A stretch of 64,000 nt of DNA. Source: JADJPL01 sp040382095 (lineage in GTDB: Bacteria > Bacteroidota > Bacteroidia > Chitinophagales > Saprospiraceae). How positions within the stretch are numbered: the stretch's first letter is position 1; the number at the start of each line of letters is the position of its first letter. The notes beneath the pieces were generated by a model. It did no database searches and was not told where the DNA came from. It saw only the letters and a program-made list of their open reading frames with translations. The stretch lies in NCBI GenBank assembly GCA_040382095.1, contig JBEIGB010000005.1, positions 1 through 64,000 on the forward strand, written 5' to 3'. This document shows, one piece after another, positions 35,060-44,269 of this stretch. The position numbers and the translations under genes are program-made.

Positions 35060-37219
35060 ATGGGTCAGACGATTACGTACCTTATTCCAGTGTTTGGAGT
35101 ACTTGGTCTGTTATTTACTTTCTGGAAATCGGCATGGGTGTCCCGTCAGGATGTCGGCACCGATCGAATGGCAAATATCGCCAACGCGATATCGGAAGGC
35201 GCGATGGCTTTCCTCCGTGCCGAGTATAGCCGTATTGCCATTTTTGCGGCAGTGGTTGCGGTACTTCTTGCCGTTTCTGCCAGCCCTGAATCTTCTTCGC
35301 CATTAATCGCGCTTTCTTTTATAGTAGGGGCGGGTTGCTCTTCCCTGGCGGGTGTCATCGGCATGCGGGTGGCAACGAAGGCAAACGTGCGCACTACCCA
35401 GGCGGCACGTACCAGCCTTGGCAAGGCCCTCGAAATTGCCTTCGCCGGTGGTTCTGTGATGGGCCTTGGTGTGGTAGGCCTTGGGGTCCTGGGCCTTGGC
35501 GGACTCTATTTGGTTTATAGCGGTATGGGCTGGGATGTTGTCAAAGTGGTCAATGTCCTTACAGGCTTCTCTTTTGGGGCCTCCTCAATTGCATTATTCG
35601 CCCGTGTAGGGGGTGGTATTTATACAAAAGCGGCCGATGTCGGTGCTGACCTTGTTGGAAAAGTCGAAGCCGGTATCCCGGAAGACCATCCGCTCAACCC
35701 GGCCACAATCGCAGATAACGTCGGCGATAACGTCGGGGACGTCGCTGGTATGGGCGCCGACCTTTTTGAATCCTATGTAGGCTCGATTATCGGGACGATG
35801 GTACTTGGCGTTACCTTCGTCGGAATCGCAGGCTTCGAAGCTACCAATGCGTTTGGTGGCCTGAATGCCGTACTTCTTCCATTACTCCTTTCGGGTGTGG
35901 GTATTCTGACTTCCATCCTCGGCACATTCTTTGTGAAGGTACGGGAAGGGGGCGACCCTCAAAAAGCACTTAACCGCGGCGAGTTCCTCTCCTCGGCGAT
36001 CATGCTTGCGGCTACTTATGTAATTGTACGCTGGATGCTGCCCGCTTCCTGGCAGATTGGGGAAGAGACCTATACTGCAAACGGGGTTTTCTTCGCCGTG
36101 ATTTTTGGTCTGGTGTCAGGCCTGCTGATTGGTATCGTAACGGAGTTTTATACTGGTACGGGTACCCGTCCGGTAAAAGGGATCGTTGACAACTCACTCA
36201 CCGGGTCTGCTACGAACATCATCGCAGGTCTCGGTGTCGGGATGCAATCTACCGCTATCCCGATTGTTATACTGGTCATTGCGATCATCGGAGCACACGA
36301 AACCGCGGGATTATATGGTATCGCTATTGCGGCGGTAGGGATGCTTTCGAATACCGGTATCCAACTTGCCGTAGATGCTTATGGGCCAGTATCGGATAAC
36401 GCGGGCGGTATTGCCGAAATGGCAGATTTGCCTAAAGAAGTTCGCGAACGTACGGATAAACTGGATGCAGTCGGTAATACGACCGCTGCAATCGGAAAGG
36501 GTTTTGCTATTGGTTCTGCTGCCCTTACGGCACTGGCACTTTTCTCTGCATACATGGCGACTGCCGGATTGACTTCTATTGACGTTGCAGAGCCCATGGT
36601 CATGGGTGGCCTTCTGCTGGGTGGTATGCTCCCCTTCCTTTTCTCTTCCATGGCTATGAATGCGGTAGGTAAGGCTGCTATGGATATGATTCAGGAGGTG
36701 CGCCGCCAGTTTAGCGATATTCCGGAACTGAAGCGTGCACTCGAGCTCATGCGGGCGAATGGCGAAAAAGAACTGCACGAATGGTCAAAATCAGATCAGG
36801 AGGAGTTCCATAAAGCTGAAGGAAAAGCACAGTATGGGAAGTGCGTGGAAATTTCCACTAAAGCGGCAATCAAGCAAATGGTGGTGCCTGGCCTTCTGGC
36901 AGTAGTATCCCCGGTATTGATTGGCTTTGTGGGCGGTGCAGAAATGCTCGGCGGCCTCCTCGCGGGTGTGACCGTTACCGGGGTATTGATGGCGATCTTC
37001 CAGTCAAATGCCGGCGGTGCATGGGATAATGCCAAGAAAATGTTCGAAGGCGGCGTAGAAATCCAGGGCAAGACCTATTATAAAGGCTCTGATCCGCACA
37101 AAGCTGCGGTTGTGGGTGATACGGTGGGCGATCCTTTCAAAGATACCTCCGGCCCTTCGCTGAATATCCTTCTGAAGCTGATGTCTATTGTGGCAGTGGT
37201 AATTGCTCCGCTACTGTAA
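35060..37219 (+). CDS. hppA: Membrane-bound pyrophosphatase, ion-pumping (HppA)
   Basis: A 719-residue, roughly 16-span pyrophosphatase that couples PPi hydrolysis to H+ or Na+ export. The substrate-site motif DVGADLVGKVEAGIPEDHP and the following IADNVGDNVGDVAGMGADLF are present. GNTTAAIGKGFAIGSAALT has Ala where the K+-independent class has Lys, so it should be the K+-dependent type. Whether it pumps Na+ or H+ is not decided here. The ATG at 35060 (MGQTITYLIPVF) is preferred over 34970, which would place the N-terminus upstream of or within the promoter. Confidence 0.95.
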   Translation: MGQTITYLIPVFGVLGLLFTFWKSAWVSRQDVGTDRMANIANAISEGAMAFLRAEYSRIAIFAAVVAVLLAVSASPESSSPLIALSFIVGAGCSSLAGVIGMRVATKANVRTTQAARTSLGKALEIAFAGGSVMGLGVVGLGVLGLGGLYLVYSGMGWDVVKVVNVLTGFSFGASSIALFARVGGGIYTKAADVGADLVGKVEAGIPEDHPLNPATIADNVGDNVGDVAGMGADLFESYVGSIIGTMVLGVTFVGIAGFEATNAFGGLNAVLLPLLLSGVGILTSILGTFFVKVREGGDPQKALNRGEFLSSAIMLAATYVIVRWMLPASWQIGEETYTANGVFFAVIFGLVSGLLIGIVTEFYTGTGTRPVKGIVDNSLTGSATNIIAGLGVGMQSTAIPIVILVIAIIGAHETAGLYGIAIAAVGMLSNTGIQLAVDAYGPVSDNAGGIAEMADLPKEVRERTDKLDAVGNTTAAIGKGFAIGSAALTALALFSAYMATAGLTSIDVAEPMVMGGLLLGGMLPFLFSSMAMNAVGKAAMDMIQEVRRQFSDIPELKRALELMRANGEKELHEWSKSDQEEFHKAEGKAQYGKCVEISTKAAIKQMVVPGLLAVVSPVLIGFVGGAEMLGGLLAGVTVTGVLMAIFQSNAGGAWDNAKKMFEGGVEIQGKTYYKGSDPHKAAVVGDTVGDPFKDTSGPSLNILLKLMSIVAVVIAPLL

Positions 37220-37440
37220 ATCAGCGGAGGGTACACAAAGGGCTTCGCCCAGATGCGTATTGCCGTAGGCACCCGCAGGGATGCCTACGGCAATACGTAT
37301 TTTATAAGACGTAGGATCAGCTGCGTTCCCGAAAAGGTTCTTTTTCTGCCATACTACACCGTGTTTTCGCTTGCACCGCTCGGCTATGTACCCTCAAGCT
37401 TCATACAGATTAAATACAGTGATTTTTCCCCCTCCGCACT
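37220..37440. repeat. Hairpin element downstream of hppA
   Basis: Shortly after the stop codon, GAGGGTACA (37227-37235) and TGTACCCTC (37387-37395) form outer inverted repeats. Between them is a perfect 16-bp hairpin, CGTATTGCCGTAGGCA (37256-37271) against TGCCTACGGCAATACG (37282-37297), followed by TATTTTATAA. The inner hairpin is a strong candidate terminator for hppA. The outer arms share GGCTATGTACCC with the repeat at 896-945, suggesting a small mobile or regulatory element. Confidence 0.65.
37256..37305 (+). terminator. Strong hairpin terminator of hppA
   Basis: A 16-bp perfect stem with a 10-nt loop is followed by a T-rich run, 36 bp after the hppA stop codon. It is the longest uninterrupted short-loop palindrome I found in the window. 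Confidence 0.65.
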
Positions 37441-37615
37441 GTGACCCCACCTATTCTACCAGGTCTAATTTATTTTGGGAAAGTGGTGCTTCCGGTCAAC
37501 CAGGATTTCTCCTGCGTCGGTGCCCGGGGTTCAAAATGCCGCTGGCAAGGGGGCCAAATGTGTAGGGCAGAGGATCAAAATGTCGCTTGCCGGGGATAAA
37601 ATGGTATGGGTTAAA
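37441..37615. repeat. Four-copy 22-bp degenerate tandem array
   Basis: Four units aligned on AAATG recur at 22, 22 and 21-bp spacing: TCAAAATG at 37531, GCCAAATG at 37553, TCAAAATG at 37575 and ATAAAATG at 37596. Units 1 and 3 extend to GGxTCAAAATGxCGCTxGC. Multiple short terminal repeats of this kind with a TCAAAATG core are typical of IS21-family transposon ends; no transposase gene is nearby. It may be a solo end or a protein-binding array upstream of the protease gene. Confidence 0.55.
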
Positions 37616-37744
37616 CGAAAGCAGTAGTTTTTTCGTTAGAAATTCGTTAAAAGAAGGTTGTTTATAAGATATTGGGCAACATTTTTGTTTTAATCAGGAT
37701 ATTGCTTATTTTTTCACTTTTGATTTCAATTCAACCGCACAATT

Positions 37745-39859
37745 ATGAGGCTCCGCGCTATCTTGTTTTTCGCCCTGCTTACCGGTATCACGCTCCTGGT
37801 GGGCTTCCATCCCTATTCACAGACAGCAGGGCCTGACCAAAAGGAATCGGTCCTGATGCGTACGGTTGTGGCCCTTGTTGATCAGCTTCATTTTAGCCCC
37901 AAGCCCATGGACGATACGTTCTCTAAAGATCTCTTCAAGTTTTATCTGGAAGAGGTGGATGGGGCAAAGCGTTTTTTTACACAGGAAGACATGGCCAGGC
38001 TCAATGACTTTGAAAGCGGGCTGGACGACGCGATAAAGTCAGGCGATATCGGCTTTTTCGACCTTTCTTACGCGCTGTTCAATAGCGCGCTGGAGAAAAC
38101 CCAGGGGTATTATCGGGAAATACTGGCGACGCCATTTGATTTTTCGCAGAAAGAGGTTTTCGAGGTAGATGGGGAAAAACGCGATTTTGTCAGAAACGAT
38201 ACTGAATTGAAAGCCCTATGGCAAAAGTACCTGAAGTACGAAACACTCAACCGGCTGCTCGATAAACAGGAGCAAAATGAGAAAGAGCGTGCAAAAAACC
38301 CGGAAATTCCCGAAAAGACGACCAAAGAACTGGAACAGGAAGCCAGAGAAGCTACCCTGAAGTCTTATGATGACTATTATGTGCGCCTGATGAAAATTAA
38401 GCGCAGCGACCGCTTTGGGGAATTCCTGAATGCTATGGCTGCTGTTTTCGACCCCCACACCAATTATTTCGCGCCTATTGATAAACAGAACTTCGATATC
38501 CGCTTTTCCGGACGGCTGGAAGGTATCGGTGCCACCCTCCAAACCCAGGGCGATTTCACCCGCGTAGTAACTATCGTTGTGGGTGGTCCGGCATGGAAAG
38601 GCAAGGAACTTATGGAAAATGACCTCATCATGAAGGTCGCACAGGGGGACGATGGGGAATTCCAGGATATCTCCGGTATGGTCATCAATGACGTCGTTCA
38701 ATTAATCCGGGGTAAAAAGGGTACTAAAGTGCGTCTGTATGTAAAAAAAGTGGACGGTACCTTTAAAACAATCAGTATCGTGCGGGAAATCGTCGAAATC
38801 GAGGATACTTATGCCCGTTCCCTGTTGATAGATGGTGCCAACGGCGAAATGTTCGGCTATATCTACCTGCCAAGCTTTTACGCGGATTTTAACGATCCTG
38901 ATGGCCGTTTTTGCGCCAAAGATATCCTGGCAGAACTTGAAAAGCTACAGGCGGAAAAAGTGGGCGGTATCATCCTGGATCTGCGCAACAACGGGGGGGG
39001 CTCGCTCCGCGATGTTCAGCGAATGACGGGCTTCTTTATCGAAAATGGGCCCATCGTCCAGGTCAAATCCCGTTCTGCCCAGCCGGAAGTGCTTCGCGAT
39101 ATGGATACCCGTGTGCAGTACGCAGGTCCTCTTGTAGTCATGGTAAATACCTTGAGCGCATCAGCTTCGGAAATCCTGGCCGCCGCGCTCCAGGACTATG
39201 GGCGTGCAGTCATCGTCGGCAGTCCAACTTTTGGAAAGGGTACGGTGCAGCGCTTCTATAATCTCGACAATGCCATTCCTAATAATCCTGAAATCCAGCC
39301 ATTGGGCGAAATCAAAGTGACCACCCAAAAGTTCTATCGGATTAATGGCGGATCTACGCAATTGAAAGGCGTGACACCGGATATTTTGCTTCCAGACGAA
39401 TTTTCAATGGTAGAGGTCGGTGAAAAAAATGAAGCCTACCCTTTGGCATGGACGCAAATCCAGGCAGTATCCTATGTGCAAAATGCGTTTAAAATCAAAA
39501 ATTTGGATGACCTTCGCACTAAAAGCAAGTCAAGGGTAGAAAAAGACCCGACCTTCCAAATGGTTGTCGCAAACGCTAAACGGCTGAAAACTCAACGGGA
39601 CGATTCCCTCATCAGCCTGAATATTTCCGAATACAAATCAAAAGAAGCCAGCAGAGACCAGGAGGCAGAAAAATTCAAAGATATATTCTCCGCCGTGGTC
39701 AATCAAAATGTCCGGAACCTTCCAGCCGATGTGGTGGGGATTAACCTCAACGATTCCCAGAAAGCACGGAACGAAGAGTTCATCAAATCGGTAGGAAAGG
39801 ATATTTATATCCGCGAAAGTTTGAATATCCTCCACGATTTGCGTAGGCAGCATAAATAA
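37745..39859 (+). CDS. C-terminal processing peptidase (S41, Prc/Tsp type)
   Basis: A 704-residue periplasmic tail-specific protease. Signal peptide at about 1-25. A helical N-terminal domain precedes a PDZ domain (about 235-330), then the S41 catalytic core with nucleophile in NTLSASASEILAAAL and general-base Lys in GSPTFGKGTVQRF. A helical C-terminal domain follows (about 560-704). It degrades or trims periplasmic proteins and, in E. coli, controls peptidoglycan hydrolases. It ends 4 bp before the ABC-F gene. Confidence 0.93.
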   Translation: MRLRAILFFALLTGITLLVGFHPYSQTAGPDQKESVLMRTVVALVDQLHFSPKPMDDTFSKDLFKFYLEEVDGAKRFFTQEDMARLNDFESGLDDAIKSGDIGFFDLSYALFNSALEKTQGYYREILATPFDFSQKEVFEVDGEKRDFVRNDTELKALWQKYLKYETLNRLLDKQEQNEKERAKNPEIPEKTTKELEQEAREATLKSYDDYYVRLMKIKRSDRFGEFLNAMAAVFDPHTNYFAPIDKQNFDIRFSGRLEGIGATLQTQGDFTRVVTIVVGGPAWKGKELMENDLIMKVAQGDDGEFQDISGMVINDVVQLIRGKKGTKVRLYVKKVDGTFKTISIVREIVEIEDTYARSLLIDGANGEMFGYIYLPSFYADFNDPDGRFCAKDILAELEKLQAEKVGGIILDLRNNGGGSLRDVQRMTGFFIENGPIVQVKSRSAQPEVLRDMDTRVQYAGPLVVMVNTLSASASEILAAALQDYGRAVIVGSPTFGKGTVQRFYNLDNAIPNNPEIQPLGEIKVTTQKFYRINGGSTQLKGVTPDILLPDEFSMVEVGEKNEAYPLAWTQIQAVSYVQNAFKIKNLDDLRTKSKSRVEKDPTFQMVVANAKRLKTQRDDSLISLNISEYKSKEASRDQEAEKFKDIFSAVVNQNVRNLPADVVGINLNDSQKARNEEFIKSVGKDIYIRESLNILHDLRRQHK

Positions 39860-39863
39860 ACAA

Positions 39864-41737
39864 ATGAATTATCTCTCGCTCGAACGAATCTCCAAAATGT
39901 ATGGCGAAAAGGTGTTGTTTGATAACATCACCTTACAGATTAACCGGGGCCAGAAAGTTGCGCTCGTCGCAAAAAATGGCTCCGGTAAATCTACCCTGCT
40001 GCGCATCGCAGCAGGAAAAGAATCCCCGGAAGGCGAAAATTTCAGGGTTTTTATGCACCGGGAAGTGCAGGCAGGTTTCTTGGATCAGGACCCCGATTTC
40101 TTTCCTCATCATACCGTATTGGAGGCCATCCTCGATGCCGATACGCCAGGTATGCGGGCAATAAGAGACTATGAAAATGCAATGCTCCAGCCCGAACAAA
40201 CAGCGCCCCTTCAAGCAGCTATCGCCCAAATGGACGCACAGCAAGCCTGGGACCTGGAGGCGCGGGTAAAAGAATTACTGTACCGTTTTCGCATCACTGA
40301 TTTCGGGATGCCAATCCGCCTCCTGTCAGGAGGACAAAAAAAACGGCTTGCCCTTGTCCGGCTGATTATCAATGAACCAGCGTTCCTGATCCTCGACGAA
40401 CCAACCAACCATCTCGACCTCGATATGATCGAATGGCTGGAAGAATACTTCAAAAACGCCAACCTCACCCTGCTAATGGTGACCCACGACCGGTATTTCC
40501 TGGAGCGGGTCTGCGATACCATCGTGGAGCTGGATAATGGCCACTTATACCGTTATTCCGGAAATTACTCGGCTTTCCTGGAAAAAAAAGCAATCCGGAA
40601 GGAGAATGAGGAAATCGAATTGGATAAAAACCGGAAACTGCTGAAGCAGGAACTCGATTGGGTCAACAGGATGCCGCAGGCTCGTACGACAAAGGCGAAA
40701 TCACGCGTGGATGCGTTCTACGACCTCCAGGATAAAGTCTCCGGCAACCGGGTAGATAAAGATTTACAAATTGATATCAAAGGCCAGCGCCTTGGCAAGA
40801 AAGTCCTCGAATTACACTATATTAGTAAGCAGTTTGGGGAAAAAATGATCGTTGATCAGTTTGCCTATAAATTCAAGCCCAACGAACGAATCGGTATCGT
40901 GGGGCCCAATGGAGTGGGCAAAACGACATTCCTGAAGCTACTCACACAAGAACTTCGTCCGGATGCAGGAAAAATAGTGCCGGGCGGTAATACGGTTTTT
41001 GGCTATTATACCCAGGACGGTATCCAACTCGGCGAGGATAAACGCGTCATTGATGTTATTCAGGATATTGCAGAGTATATCCCGATGGAAAAAGGGCTTA
41101 AAATTTCTGCCGCCCAAATGCTGGAGCGTTTCCTCTTTAGCCGCAAACAGCAGCAGGTATTCGTATCGCAGCTCAGCGGCGGAGAGCGCGACGGCTTTAT
41201 CTCCTTACAATCCTGATGCGTAACCCCAATTTTTTAATCCTGGACGAACCCACCAATGACCTCGATATCCTAACCCTGAACGTGCTGGAAGAATTTTTGC
41301 TGGACTTCCCGGGGTGCGTCATAATTGTTACCCACGATCGCTTTTTTATGGATAAGCTCGTTGACCATCTCTTCGTTTTCGAAGGCAATGGCACAATCCG
41401 CGACTTCAACGGCGATTATACGGAGTACCGCGAAATACAAAAAGAACGCGAGCGCGAACAGCGTAGGTCGGAGCGCGCAGTACAGCATCAGGCTAAAGAA
41501 GGGCAAAAAGAACTGGCTCCCAAAGCCGGCCTTACATTCGAACAGCGAAAAGAAATGAACAAGCTGGAAAAGGAAATTCAGCGCCTGGAAGAAAAAAAAG
41601 CCGCAGTAACCGCACAGTTTGAACAAAGCGACCTTACTCCCGATCGTATCCGGGAACTGGCAAAGGAACTCAGTACCATCGGGGGGCAGATTGAGGAGAA
41701 AGAACTGCGCTGGATGGAACTCGCCGATTTTGCCTGA
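39864..41737 (+). pseudogene. ABC-F family ATPase interrupted by a single frameshift
   Basis: Two overlapping frames together encode a complete ABC-F protein (450 + 173 residues). Frame 1 (39864-41216) carries the first ATPase domain (KNGSGKST, LLSGGQKKRLAL, FLILDEPTNHLDL), the linker, and the second Walker A (GPNGVGKTTFLKLL). It stops just after the second signature QLSGGE. Frame 2 (41216-41737) resumes with MRNPNFLILDEPTNDLDIL and a C-terminal coiled coil. One extra base near 41188 (GAGCGC-GACGG) restores ERRRLYLLTILMR. It is either a sequencing error or a real one-base deletion. ABC-F proteins act on the ribosome. Confidence 0.85.
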
Positions 41738-42232
41738 TTACCGGCCAGACAGCTCGGCGATTTTCTTTTCCAGCAGTGCCTCGTCCCCCGGAAGATAGCC
41801 AGTGTGCTCGTACACAATATTTCCCTTCTTATCCACAATGATGGTGTGCGGTATGGCTTGAAAGTTTAGCGCGTTTTTTAATGCCGCACTGGCATCAGTA
41901 AGGATGACGTATGGCCATCCCTGCGCTGCGACCATGGGCCGCACTTTGGCGAGCTGCCGTGGGTTGTCAGTACTGATCGCCAATAATTCTATCTGATATT
42001 TTTCCTTCCATACAGGGTATAACTCCACCATGGCATCCAGCTCCCGCTTACAGGGGGAGCACCAGGTCGCCCAGAAACTGATGATGGTCAGTTGACGATC
42101 TGTATAAGATTTTATCCGTTCGTTTTTTCCGTCAAGCGTCCGAATGCTTACATCGGGCAACTGCTTTTGTGCTGTCAGTACAAAAGGCAGCGCAATGAAA
42201 AACAAAACAGCATATATTAAATTGATTCTCAT
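41738..42232 (-). CDS. TlpA-like thioredoxin-fold oxidoreductase
   Basis: A 164-residue exported protein. Signal peptide MRINLIYAVLFFIALPFVLT is followed by the AhpC/TSA-type thioredoxin domain with active site FWATWCSPCKRELDAM (CSPC near 57-60) and the cis-Pro loop QAIPHTIIVDKKGNI. It probably reduces periplasmic disulfides or supports c-type cytochrome maturation. Its stop codon abuts that of the ABC-F gene with no bases between, so transcription converges directly. Confidence 0.9.
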   Translation of the reverse strand: MRINLIYAVLFFIALPFVLTAQKQLPDVSIRTLDGKNERIKSYTDRQLTIISFWATWCSPCKRELDAMVELYPVWKEKYQIELLAISTDNPRQLAKVRPMVAAQGWPYVILTDASAALKNALNFQAIPHTIIVDKKGNIVYEHTGYLPGDEALLEKKIAELSGR

Positions 42233-42534
42233 GGTTTATACCGGTGTTGATTTTTTTAAAAGAATTTGATTGCTTACGCCACCAAATAATATTTTGCTAC
42301 AAGAGACAGTGAAGGACTTTTTAAACAATCCCACAAATTTTTGTACCAGGGGCGGGGAAAGGACTTTTTGTACAAGCCCATATCTTCTCTGTGCAATGTA
42401 TTAAAAAAGTGCGAAACCCGCAATATTCCCGATGATATACGCAATCCTTAGGAGTGCAAACGTTATCTTCGTAATCGTTTTATGGCTCTGCCCGGAGTGA
42501 ATTCGCAAGAACCAGTAAAAATAATCAAGTGCCT
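42233..42534. repeat. Intergenic region with repeat-derived sequence
   Basis: This 302-bp divergent gap holds two imperfect direct copies of GGACTTTTTxxACAAxCCCA (42314-42333 and 42361-42380, 17 of 20 identical). These resemble the CTTTTTACACAACCCC arm of the dispersed family. The rest is probably promoter DNA for the divergent genes; no ORF is convincing. Confidence 0.5.
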
Positions 42535-44259
42535 ATGGGTATATTTCATATACGTTTAAAAGGAGTTGGCCGTGCCGTATGGGCTGTATCGGCGATAGTG
42601 CTATTGGGGGGCTCCGGCAGCCTGTCTGCCCAGGATGAAAAATCAGGTGGCGGTCATGTGTCCGGGAACCTTCAGTCTAATGCGAATTTTTTCATGCGCG
42701 ATTCTTTGATCGGTGCGGCAAATACCCCCCAATACGACCGGCAGTTATACGGTGGCGAGGCCTGGCTCAATTTGAATTACAGCAACCGGGGCTTTGATTT
42801 TGGCCTCCGGCTGGATGTATTCAATAATTCCAATCTCTTGAACCCCACAGATTCCTACTCCGGAGAGGGGATCGGTAATTGGTTCGTGCGCAAGCAGGTA
42901 GATAAATTGGGTATCCAGGCAGGGTATATTTATGATCAAATTGGAAGCGGGGCTATTTTTCGTGCTTATGAAGAACGTCCTCAGCTTCTGGACAATGCCC
43001 TTGTGGGCCTGCGCCTGAGTTATGATATTGATCCCAACTGGCAGGTACGGGCTTTCACGGGCAGGCAAAAGCAGCAGTTTGGGATGTATCGCTCCGTTAT
43101 CCGGGGCCTGGCAGTTGATGGATTTATCAGTCCGCGAAGGGCAAAAGGTGAATGGTCAATGGCCCCAGGTTTCGGAGCAGTAGGCCGTACCCTTGACGAT
43201 TTGTCTATGAATAATCTGGTGGCAACGCTGAATACCTACCCATCGCAATACGCTTTTGTGCCTAAGTATAATGCCTTCGCCTTTTCAGCATATAATACGC
43301 TAAGCGTAGGAAATTTATCGTGGTATCTGGAAGGGGCTTACAAAACGCGGGAAAGTATGAATGACCCGTTTGCAACTACCGCAGCAAACGGGGATACTGT
43401 GACGGGCGACCGCTTTGTGAATAAGCCTGGCACATTGTTTTATACATCTCTAAGTTATGCCGTGGATCGGTTGGGCATTACCGTCGAAGCAAAACGTACA
43501 GATCATTTTACTTTTCGTACCCGTCCGCAGGAGCAGCTCAATCGCGGTATGATCAATTTCCTGCCACCTATGGCGCGGGTGAATACCTATCGGCTCAACA
43601 GCAGATATAATGCAGCGACCCAGGAAATTGGCGAAATGGCGTTTCAGATGGATTTTCGCTATGGTATTGGAAAAGCATGGAAATTTAACGTCAATGGTGC
43701 GAATATTACAAAATTGAATGGCGACTTGTTGTACAGGGAACTATTTCTGGAAGTACAGCGTAAATTTGGGCTAAAAGGCAATTTGATCGCAGGTATCCAA
43801 CGCCAGGAATACAATCAGGCAGTCTATGAATTCAAGCCCGGGGTGCCCCTGTTACAGACATGGGCCCCTTTTTTGGAGTGGCAGTATTCAATCAGTAAAA
43901 GGTATTCCTATCGTTTCGAAATGCAATATATGCGTACCGGAATGGATGAACAGGCAAAAGCGCGCCAGGATTACGGCGATTGGCTTTTTGGAGCCGTTGA
44001 GTTTAGCCTGGCGCCTCGCTGGACCTTTTCCCTTTCCGATATGTTTAATGTGGGACCTGGCCGCAATAGTCCTGTAGATGCAACCGGCAAGAAAAGGCTT
44101 TTGCATTATCCCCGTGCCGATGTATTTTATGCCATCGGTCCGAACAACTTTTCCCTGAGCTTCGTCAAACAGGTGGAAGGGGTTGTATGTACGGGGGGGA
44201 TTTGTCGCCTTGAGCCAGCATTCAGTGGTATAAAATTTTCTGTGACGAGCAGTTTTTAA
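42535..44259 (+). CDS. DUF6029 family outer-membrane-like protein
   Basis: A 574-residue exported protein (signal peptide to about 30, GSGSLSAQ) with many amphipathic beta strands rich in Tyr and aromatic residues throughout (LYGGEAWLNLNYSNRGFDFGL, then FSLSFVKQVEG near the end). It matches Bacteroidota DUF6029 proteins, thought to be beta-barrel or surface-associated. It is followed 10 bp later by the Omp28-like lipoprotein gene, a recurring pair. The ATG at 42535 is used; a GTG 6 bp upstream adds two residues only. Confidence 0.8.
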   Translation: MGIFHIRLKGVGRAVWAVSAIVLLGGSGSLSAQDEKSGGGHVSGNLQSNANFFMRDSLIGAANTPQYDRQLYGGEAWLNLNYSNRGFDFGLRLDVFNNSNLLNPTDSYSGEGIGNWFVRKQVDKLGIQAGYIYDQIGSGAIFRAYEERPQLLDNALVGLRLSYDIDPNWQVRAFTGRQKQQFGMYRSVIRGLAVDGFISPRRAKGEWSMAPGFGAVGRTLDDLSMNNLVATLNTYPSQYAFVPKYNAFAFSAYNTLSVGNLSWYLEGAYKTRESMNDPFATTAANGDTVTGDRFVNKPGTLFYTSLSYAVDRLGITVEAKRTDHFTFRTRPQEQLNRGMINFLPPMARVNTYRLNSRYNAATQEIGEMAFQMDFRYGIGKAWKFNVNGANITKLNGDLLYRELFLEVQRKFGLKGNLIAGIQRQEYNQAVYEFKPGVPLLQTWAPFLEWQYSISKRYSYRFEMQYMRTGMDEQAKARQDYGDWLFGAVEFSLAPRWTFSLSDMFNVGPGRNSPVDATGKKRLLHYPRADVFYAIGPNNFSLSFVKQVEGVVCTGGICRLEPAFSGIKFSVTSSF

Positions 44260-44269
44260 AGGATACCAG

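Noticed and set aside
37441..37744. A possible protein-coding gene between hppA and the protease
   Set aside because: The frames are short, lack start context and cross the tandem repeats.
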